Of a DNA stretch of 64,000 bases, positions 56,222 through 64,000 are shown piece by piece. Below the pieces are notes generated by a model that had not been told where the DNA came from, did no database searches, and was given only the letters and a program-made list of their open reading frames with translations. The translations under genes and the position numbers were made by a program. This DNA comes from Phragmites australis (lineage: Eukaryota > Streptophyta > Magnoliopsida > Poales > Poaceae). The DNA lies in contig NC_084924.1 in assembly GCF_958298935.1 (NCBI RefSeq), forward strand, positions 33,763,819 to 33,827,818, in the 5' to 3' direction. Each line of letters starts with the position of its first letter. Position 1 is the first letter of the stretch.

Positions 56222-59200
56222 TGTCACGTCCCAAATCCTTAATTATGCAATTAAGTATAATTAAGCTTTTTAAGCATTATGTTTAATTTTGCGTAATTGT
56301 AATTCAGAACATTATTGCACTTCGTTAAGAATCAATTGGATGAGAGAAAAAAATTTGGGAGGGAAAAGAGTTGAATTCGCAGTCAAAACAGACTCCTTTC
56401 TCTAACACGTGGGCCCCACACCTCACCCACTCCCTCCAACGAATCAAGTGGGCAGCCCCCACCTACCCTCTCTCTCTCCTCCTCACTCCCTCACAGCTCC
56501 CACCCGAGCTCCCCTTCCCTCTCACTCCCTCTCTCAAGCACTCTCTCCTTTTTTCCGAAACCCGAGCTCAAGAGAGGGATTGAAAGTATGCATGTGGTAC
56601 CATTGCGATCACAAGCTCGCAAGCTATCCATCCCTCCAATTCATTTTCGTTTTCCCGAAGGTTTCGAACCGATTTTGGTGTCTTTTGGTGTTCTAGGTCG
56701 AAACGTGAAGAACACCGGAATTCATCGTCTCCCGAGCATTTCCTCCATTTTTTGGTGGTCACCAACCTTCACAAGCTCCGTGAGTAAGTCTCTTAGGCTT
56801 CCCACGACAAGAATTCGTGGTTTGGTTGGTCAATTTCGAATTTTAGCAAAGTTCATGAGTTCTTGATATTTTGGATCAAAAATGGGGATTTTGATGAAAT
56901 TGAGTTAGGAATCGAGTTGCTAGTTTGATGAGTGAGTTCTAGACTCTCTAAACTCTCCCAAACATATCCCTATTTGGAGTGGAAAAGATCGCAAATCGAT
57001 TTGGTCAAGTTTTCCCTCAAATAGAAGCAGTTCTGGAAAGTCCGGAACCTCCGTAAAATTGTCCGAAGGTTCCGCAGTCCGGAACCTCCGCGAAAATGCG
57101 CGGTTAGTCCGCAAAAGTGCGGAGGGTCCGTAGTTACTATTCATCAGGCTTGCTGAGGCTCGTAAAATTCATAATTAATTCATCCGAACTCCAAATGATG
57201 TGAGACCAGTTGCGTTAGCTTGTATAAGTGTGAACTACGTGATAAAAATGTTGGAACTAAAGAAAATACTTTGGAGAATTAATGAGTTATTTAAATGTAT
57301 TTCCGCTTGTGTAAATCACCGATACTCAATACCATCTTCTAAAATTATGAAACCACTTGGGCAATTCATGTTTTGTGCATCTTGTAGCATGCATTGTTGT
57401 GTTTCATCCATACTCATGGCATTGCACGCGTTATTTTTTTTTTAGAGAACGTCGATCCAACGATCCCGGAGGCCGAGTTCGATTGCGGCGTGCCTCACAC
57501 TTGTGATCCAGGGCAGCAAGGCAAGCATCTATCATATTGTGCCCATGCAAATTTGAAAGTCTAAAATGTTATCTATGCTTATGTATGTATGCATGTGTAG
57601 GGTACCTTTGGGTAGAACCTATGCCATTGCATTCTTCCACCTTGGTCACAAGTTCATGTATGTTCCTTGAAGCCTAGAAGTGATGTCGATGTCTAAAGGT
57701 CTTCACTATGCTTAGAAATACTTAGGTATTTCGGTAGAAGTCGAACGGCAGCGTTTTCGTTGTTCGCGAGCATAGGACTTACTTATGGTTCGCAATACTT
57801 TTATTCACGGATGTTGAGATGGTTCGATGGTGAGTGGTGAGTATGAGACGAGATGTGGGCGGTGTTAGGGGTGTCATCTGCCTCGGCAGAAAGTCCGGGA
57901 GGCAGGTCGGGAGAGGAACCCGAGCACCGTAGACCGCTTGCATCGTTTAAGGCCGTCCGTCGGTACAGTTAGCTTTAGCACTTACCTTACTCACCACATG
58001 CCGATCTAATGGTAAGGCGAGCCGAATACCTTCGCAGCTGTGGCTTTGTGGGGCCTAAACAACGACGGTGTGAGCGGGTGGGCTTGTAAGCGCTGCTAGT
58101 TTACTCCGGGAGTAGTTCTATCACCGCCACACCGAGCGTTGCATGTCACACACGGTTGGGGCTGGTTGGAAAAGGTTGACACGGGTACCCCTTGTGTGCA
58201 CTTTAGCGGGTGGCACAAGCCGTATGGTCCCCGAGTCATGTGGGTCTAGGAGTATCTGAAAGGACAATGATGTCGCCTAGAGGGGGGGTGAATAGGCGAT
58301 TTACAAAAATTCGTCCCCTTTTACCGTTGGCCTAAACTTGCAGCGGAATATAAATTAACAGATTTTTCACAAGTGAAAACCCTAAATATGCTAGGCTCAA
58401 CTAGTGCACAATCACCCTAAATAAGTGTAAAAATTACAATCCTAAAGTGACAAAAATTACTCTAATCTAGCGAGAGATATGCAATAAAATTTAAATTGAA
58501 AAAGGCTGAAAATACTGTTCATATAACTGAAATTACTGTTTATCCGAATACCCCCGTGAAGACCGGAGTCTCCGGGTTGTACAGGTCCGGAATCTCCGGT
58601 AAAGTCCGGATTCTCTAGTTTCTGTACAGAACAGAGCCTGAAACTGAATAAAAAGGATGGATAGAGAGTTCTAGCTCAAACTAAGTGAAGTCGTGTGTTT
58701 CCGGAGATGATTCCAAGTAGATTCACAGAGAACCTACACTCAAATACACACAAACAAGTAAATCGAGCAATATGCACATAGATTTGAGCAAGAACTTAAA
58801 AGTAAAGAAACAAGAGAGGAGACACAAAGATTTGTTTCCCGAAGTTCGGATTCACCACCGTGAATCCTATGTCTCCGTTGAGGAAGCTCCAACAAGCCAG
58901 GTATCTTTCAATTGCTTTCCTCTATCTACTCTTGATTTCTTCCCTTGCGGAGGCGAAATCGAGCCCTTCACAAACTTCCGCGGCAACCTACAACCTTGGG
59001 TGCTCGTCGGCGACGCCTAGCCGCCTAGGAGGCTTCACCTCCAAGAGTAACAAACACGACGACGAACTTCTTGCCGAGAACTCAAGTGCTCAAGATTGGA
59101 TTTTAGCTCGCATGCACTCAATCTTCCAATCTCACAACCCAAATCTCTTTTCCTCTCAAATCACACACTAGATTGGAGTGGGAAGGAGTTCTTTTGGCTC

Positions 59201-61854
59201 TAGAGGATGTTCTTTTCGTGCCCTTGTAGCAGCCCTAAAGGATGGGGTGAGTGGGGTATAAATAGCCCACTTCAAAGAACTAGCCATTACTATTCTGACA
59301 CACCTACCATGGAGTATCTGGTGAACACCGGAGTATCCGGTCTCAATTCCAAAAACGGCGTTAGAACGGTCACAGAACGTGCCAGAACTAGCCGTTATGC
59401 TCTTTTCTGGACTTTACCGGAGTATCTGGCCTACACCGGAGTCTCCGGTCGGCACTTAACACAGAAAACAGCCCCAAAGACTTCCCAGAGTCTTCGGCCA
59501 CTCCAGGTACCGGAGTATCCGGACTTCACCGGAGTCTCCGACCATTCCAGGTACCGGAGTATCCGGACTTCACTGGAGTCTCCGCCCACATCACAGCTGA
59601 CCTCCGAAAAACGGCGATAACTTTTGATCCTGGAGTCCGATTTCGAAGATTTTGGACTCTATGGAAAGCTTATTCAGAGGGCTACACATATCAACTGAAT
59701 TAGTGACCTAAAACACATAGGATCAAACTAGGAACACTCCAAAACCTATTTTGGACACTTCCACACTTTCCACTCCGGACTCTTAACAAAAAAACTCTCA
59801 CTTTGGGTTTGGTTGGGAACTCTTGAGCACTGAGACGCGACAATTAGCTCACGTTGCATCTCTCTTAATAGTGCGGCATACCTAAACTCAATTTCAAAGA
59901 TAAAACATATTTGAACCAATTTGAGCCTTTTGAATACTTTCAAGTACCGCTTCTTACTTTCAAACCTTTGAGGGTTGCTAACTTCCATAAAATCTTCACT
60001 CCATCTATTCTTGATTTCTCATATGATTGATGCGAATCACTCATAGCTTCTCATAGCCTTGCATGGTCCATTTGACGTAAAGCTTCACTCGCTCTTCACC
60101 ATCGCCTTGGTCCTTCGGCGCTAAGCCATTTGCTTGCCCTTCACCACCGGATGGTCCATCGCAGCCGAGTCTTGCTTGCCCTTCGCCGTCTTGCCAAAGA
60201 AAACCATGTTGTATTCGACATCTTCAGAGAATTCACTTTTTCATATATGGAGTCCACTTTTGTTCTTCACTCTTGGCATATGTGATTTCAATTCAACTTA
60301 TGCCTTCTTATAGATCTTAACCCTAACTCACTCTCAAGCACAAAGCACATGGGTTAGTCCATAAAACTTAAATGACAACATTTATATCTTAAGTTACTTG
60401 ATCTCCACAAGTAACTTATTAGCCTTTATGCATATTGTCAATCTTCATATAGAACCTAACCCCACTCATTCTTAAACACATAGCACACGGGTTAGTCCAT
60501 AAACTCTATTAACAAGTCATACCTTTAATTACTTGATCTCCACAAGTAACTTAGCCTTCAAGCTTATTGCTAATCTTATTGAGTTTCTTCTTCTTCTTAT
60601 GAGCATCACTAAAATCTCAATGACTTTTGATGCAATTCTTTGAACTCATGGTATTTCTCAAAGAATCCATGCTTCATCATTTATGCATCTCCTATGGAAT
60701 AACCTAATAGCAATTCTCAATATGATTGTTAGTCCATAGGCATTACCATTACTTACTCGAGCATCACCTAGAGCTCATTCATCTTGATGCATTTTCAATC
60801 TTCCCATTTACCTAGAGCTCATGCATATCTCTCATCCATGCATCACCTATTGAACAACCTACTAACAAACTCAACACCATTGTTAGTCCATAGGTATTGT
60901 CATTAATTACTAAAACCACACATAGGGGCTAGATGCACTTTCAGTATCCCCTGCAGGGTCTATAAATAGTTTGAACTGCCGCGTTCCTGGTCATGAGCAT
61001 GCTATTGTTTCATTTGTATCGGTCGTAGAGGTTCGTTGTGGTTTGTGGGCGATGGCATGAGGTTGTGGTTGTTGAGTATGTGGTGGTGGTCTGGATGATG
61101 GTATGGTGGTTTGTGGGCTGGTGGTCGGGATGGCACTTGTTTATATTTGATACACCGATTGTTACATTTAAATATGTGCAGTTGATGGTCATGCATGGTA
61201 GTTTCATATATGTTGGTTAAGTTAGTTGCTCACACATATGTCTAGGTTGCTTACCGCTTAATTAACTTAACCATGCTTAATTCTTGCTACCAGCTTAATG
61301 CATGATCCTTGGAGTCGGAAATATATATATACCCATACTGTGTAAGACTTGCGAGTACCTTCGTACTCAGAGTGCCGCCCTTAAGTTCATGCAGGTTCAC
61401 AGGTTGGCGAGGAAGATGCGGTGTTCGGCTACTTTGTGCCTGCTGATCAGGGCGGCAGGCAGGTGTAGCTCATTCTACTCCGAACTCAGTATTTTGGTAT
61501 AGAGCCTAAGGGCATGTGCCTCCATATCCTTTTATTGTATAGTTTATTTTCTTCCGCTGCGTAGTCTCTTTTGTTAGTTAGGAGTTTAGGGGTTTTTGTC
61601 TCCTCCTAGCTCGCTTTTGTTGTAAATTGTTGAAATCAGTTGCATGCTTAATACTTGTAATATAAATATTTATTACTCAGTCTTCATTAAGTTATGTTAT
61701 GATGTACCTGTTGGAAGGCATGTGTTCCGATCCTTGGGCACAAAACACGTGCCGGGACTACCGGGATGATATTCTGGTTAATCATCGAGGTTGTGATTAT
61801 GAATAATGATCCTCCTGGTGATTAATTAGGATATTATTTGGACGGTTTCTCACA
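56222..61854 (+). repeat. Giant solo LTR (TGTCACGTCCC family), 2.94 kb plus a nested LTR
   Basis: Begins TGTCACGTCCCAAATCC and ends GGTTTCTCACA, with CAAGT on both sides. Without the nested element (58257-60943) and one GTATC, it is about 2941 bp. Blocks in order: an A/T-rich start, a CT-rich tract (56400-56590), GCATGTGGTACCATT (56590), a TCCGGAACCTCCG motif patch (57030-57130), a GATCCAACGATCCCGGAGG block (57453), GGGCGGTGTTAGGGG (57858), and a 3' part with TATAAATA (60961) and a polyA-like AATATAAATATTTATT (61660). No gene is supported inside, including the frames at 56371-56866. Confidence 0.9.
58257..60943 (+). repeat. Nested solo LTR (TGAAAGGACAATG type), 2687 bp
   Basis: Begins TGAAAGGACAATGATGTCGC, ends GATGCACTTTCA (inverted TGAAAG/CTTTCA ends), with GTATC at 58252-58256 and 60944-60948. 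It carries many CCGGAGTATCCGG / CCGGAGTCTCCGG motifs (58560-58620 and 59305-59590), two of them in a 43 bp tandem repeat (about 59499-59585). It is related to the partial LTR ending at 12439. Frames at 58772-59620 are in LTR sequence and not supported as genes. Confidence 0.9.
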
Positions 61855-61990
61855 CAAGTCATGTGAAAATCTTGCAGATTTATTGACTAAGTCTCTCCCC
61901 GCATCTACTTTTAAAAGATGTGTTTGTTGCATTGGGATGATGAGACTTAAAGAGTTACACATTTCACGGGGTGAATTTTTTACATAATAC
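61855..61990 (+). pseudogene. Copia B pol C-terminus
   Basis: Reads SCENLADLLTKSLPASTFKR and a short tail to the TAA at about 61986-61988. Homologous to Copia A at 38220-38262. Confidence 0.8.
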
Positions 61991-62246
61991 CGATATAAAG
62001 AATTAAATCTTAATTACGAAGATTAAGTACCCAAAGTTAATCATGAAGATTGTTTGAAGCATTTTAGGTGAATTATACTCTTTTTTCTTAGATGAGTTTT
62101 CCTGAAGTTTCTCATGTTAAGGTTTTTAATGAGGCAATTCGTGTGACCATGTCGCGAGCTATATACTTTTTCTCCCAATTTTTCCCACTGAGTTTTTGGA
62201 GAGTTTTGATGAGACATGCATTTTGCAAGAACTGACTAAGGAGGAG

Positions 62247-62506
62247 TATCGGGAAACCTGAAGTTTTAAAACAGAATTTAGGCCTGTCTCGATCTCTAAA
62301 GATTTGGCCTTCTTGGAATATGTTTCTATCTCTTGGAGATTGATTCTATTTTTAGGGGTTTTTTGTACTGTATATATGGAGTAACACCCCTCTTTGTAAA
62401 TACAGATAAATAAAGAATAAACAGCATTTTCTCTATATTATATCTTCTTTTACAATTTTTTCTCAAAAGATCGCTGGACTACACCAATAGCAGCGGTTTC
62501 TCAGCA
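62247..62506 (+). repeat. 3' LTR of Copia B
   Basis: Starts TATCGGGAAACC directly after the purine tract AAGGAGGAG (62238-62246) and ends TTTCTCAGCA. The first dinucleotide is TA in both LTRs instead of TG. Confidence 0.8.
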
Positions 62507-62511
62507 CTTCT

Positions 62512-62979
62512 GATCCGAGAAGCGCAGTCAGAACAGGGTCGATCTGTCTAGAACGCAAGAGTTTCGTGGTCAGGAGCGGAACGCAGGATACCGGGGGGTT
62601 TTTGCTGCTGCTTTCGAGGACATCCGTCCATGTGATCCCTTCACGGGCGGTCAAATGCTACATTCGCATGTGATGATTAGGATCTCGAGTCGTCATCCTC
62701 GTGCTAGTGCTTGGGAAGAATGTACACACAATCCCCTGACCAGTGCCCCTTTTGTGTCCATCGGAAAAGAGCGTGATCAAACAGTATCTCTTACACTTAC
62801 CGTGCTTCGCTTTTGGTTCGTCCTCCGGGATCTCTGAATAGCGATGATCTTGGCAACGGGAAAGTTTCTCTAAATCTGTTAGATGATAGCCGAAGAAATG
62901 AAAAAACTCAAGCAAATGCTCCAACCGCTGCTAGCGCCTCTGACATGAGATATGCTCCGTACAAAGTTGCAAGTTTATA
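62512..62979. other. Host segment between Copia B and the right-hand MULE
   Basis: About 470 bp of moderate GC. The minus frame 62924-62658 (88 aa) and plus frame 62655-62837 overlap and neither is recognised. Nothing else seen. Confidence 0.55.
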
Positions 62980-64000
62980 GGCAAAAATGGAAAAATAGAC
63001 AAAATATACCACCGTATTTGCTAAAAGAGACAACATATCAGTGTATTTACAAATCTAGCACTCGTATTCGGTACCTCAAATTTCAAAAAAAAATTGAAAC
63101 GGTGGGCCAGGCCATAATCGACACCTGAGGTGCCGAATATGGGCAACAGTACCGTATTTGGCACCTTAGGTGCCGAAAATTGCTTGTAAGCGCCGTATTT
63201 GGCACTATTAATCTATTCATATATTTCTTTGTGCTGACAATTTATAATGAGATTGAATATTTGCTCAATATAACTTTCATGTTAGTTTAAATAATATTTT
63301 AATTTGATATTGAATATTAATTATTTCAATTTCATTCATAATGATGATTTAATTTGTATTGTTAATTACTTAAATATTTAGCATGTGTATCGTGCAAACA
63401 TCTAAGTAGTAATTTTATTAGATGTACCTTTGTTTAGTAGATATGGTATGACTTTCTATATTTATTATGGAGAACGTCCCGCAGTTTTGCACGGAGGCTC
63501 GTAATAATTTAGAACTGCCAGCATATAGAGAGTTCGGTTGAGATAACTAATGACCTAGATGACCTGAAATTACATATTATGAGCTTTTTGCGTGTAAACC
63601 AGCAATCCTATACTGTTGTCTTTAAGGGTGTGTGGCCATAGGTTGTTCCAAACAGCTCGGTCGTTGTCTATACGTTGTTCGAGATGTGAAGAAACAACGC
63701 ATGAGCTTTGTACTCACACAAGGTATTGGAGGAGAACTTTGATATGAGGGTATACGTAAACATAGTTCCACGACTGGTGCATGGTGATGCATTGACTACC
63801 ATGGAAGGATCAGGCCAGCAGGTGATGCAAGAAGAGGATGGAGGGCATGTAGGGGAGGGCAGTTCTGGTAGGGAGGGAGCTAGAGTGGACCCTTCTGATG
63901 TAGATGCAGGATGCATGAATGATGAAGCCGGTGGTAGTGGGGATAAAGAAGATGCTGACAATGATGACCCGGTGCCGATGATCCAGTACTTTCGTGGTGC
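62980..64000 (+). mobile_element. Mutator-like element, left end; right end outside the window
   Basis: The terminus GGCAAAAATGGAAAAATAGAC is followed by ACCACCGTATTT, ATTTACAAATCTA and repeated GGCACCTKAGGTGCCGAATA palindromes (63130-63205), a layout I associate with grass MULE TIRs. A transposase-type open frame starts at 63744 and leaves the window. Target duplication and right TIR cannot be seen. Confidence 0.6.
63744..64000 (+). CDS. Partial MULE transposase-type N-terminal frame
   Basis: Open from the ATG at 63744 to the window edge (85 codons), giving MRVYVNIVPRLVHG and then a Gly/Glu/Asp-rich acidic linker (DKEDADNDDPVPMIQYFRG). An acidic linker after a small N-terminal fold is usual before the MuDR DNA-binding domain. 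Upstream (63480-63743) are related but broken readings (for example LDDLKLHIMSFLRVNQQSY near 63553), so the gene may start earlier or already be decayed. Identification rests on the surrounding TIR as much as on the protein. Confidence 0.45.
   Translation, partial: MRVYVNIVPRLVHGDALTTMEGSGQQVMQEEDGGHVGEGSSGREGARVDPSDVDAGCMNDEAGGSGDKEDADNDDPVPMIQYFRG

Larger units (their letters stand above)
50704..62506 (+). mobile_element. Copia B: Ty1/copia element with a two-level nested LTR insertion
   Basis: LTRs at 50704-50959 and 62247-62506 share ATCTCTAAAGATTT, GAGATTGATTC, CTGTATATATGG (or CTATATATACAGG) and AATAAAGAATAAACA blocks and are flanked by CTTCT. The interior has a PBS, a GC-rich leader, gag with a zinc knuckle, a protease DSG box, a deleted integrase, RT with YVDD, and RNase H. 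The pol end is split by the LTR at 56222-61854. All parts carry stops, so it is non-autonomous. Confidence 0.9.

Noticed and set aside
58860..59620. Plus-strand frames of 103 and 137 residues in the nested LTR
   Set aside because: They run through the CCGGAGTATCCGG motif patch of a defined LTR (58257-60943), and the translation only mirrors the DNA repeat.

Overview
This window is nuclear DNA from a grass (Poaceae). The organism is inferred from three things: the only intact host gene is an intron-containing R40-type (EUL/ricin-B-like) lectin of the rice R40 family; its exons are very GC-rich at third positions; and almost everything else is transposon sequence of grass type (Ty3/gypsy, Ty1/copia, CACTA, Mutator-like, hAT-like, Stowaway-like, Helitron-like). 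I cannot name the species.

Layout. 1-6339: a minus-strand chromovirus-like Ty3/gypsy element (Gypsy A) that runs off the left edge. Its one visible LTR (5590-6339) is preceded directly by the pol tail of a second copy (6340-6512), so the LTR looks shared by a tandem pair. 6513-7989: a truncated giant LTR. 7995-11710: a CACTA (En/Spm) element that has lost its 5' end but keeps a decayed Transposase_24-type gene, subterminal repeats and a TAGTG terminus. 11711-12439: part of another LTR, itself sitting in Gypsy B (12440 to about 21.8 kb, minus strand, Tat-like with two RNase H domains). Gypsy B also hosts a hAT-like MITE (13363-13906) and a solo LTR (17435-20171). 21.9-28.5 kb: MITE-like pieces, a Mutator-like or unclassified repeat with GATGTTGCA motifs, short tandem duplications and a probable Helitron, with no recognisable gene. 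28684-39772: Copia A, which hosts a solo LTR (29005-32069).

The lectin gene lies at 40099-41598. Its promoter carries ABRE-like ACGTG boxes and a TATA box, and Copia A ends only about 40 bp upstream of the first ACGT box. 43257-50495 is a 7.2 kb Mutator-like element with ~215 bp inverted termini and a perfect 10 bp target duplication. It carries a transposase N-terminus interrupted by a solo LTR (44932-47581), a tail without the DDE core, and a GRF-zinc-finger-like gene. 50704-62506 is Copia B (TSD CTTCT), hosting a solo LTR (56222-61854, TSD CAAGT) that itself hosts another solo LTR (58257-60943, TSD GTATC). 62980-64000 is the start of another Mutator-like element that leaves the window.

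The most interesting signal is in the giant LTRs. Three copies of one family (6513-7989, 17435-20171, 56222-61854) carry, at the same distance from their 5' end, a patch of short hairpin-capable motifs. The motif is different in each copy, and one of these motifs recurs in an LTR of another family (58257-60943). Also notable are an LTR whose two ends are 62 bp inverted repeats, a gag gene decayed only by TAG stops with no indel, and a lectin gene whose stop codon is split by an intron.
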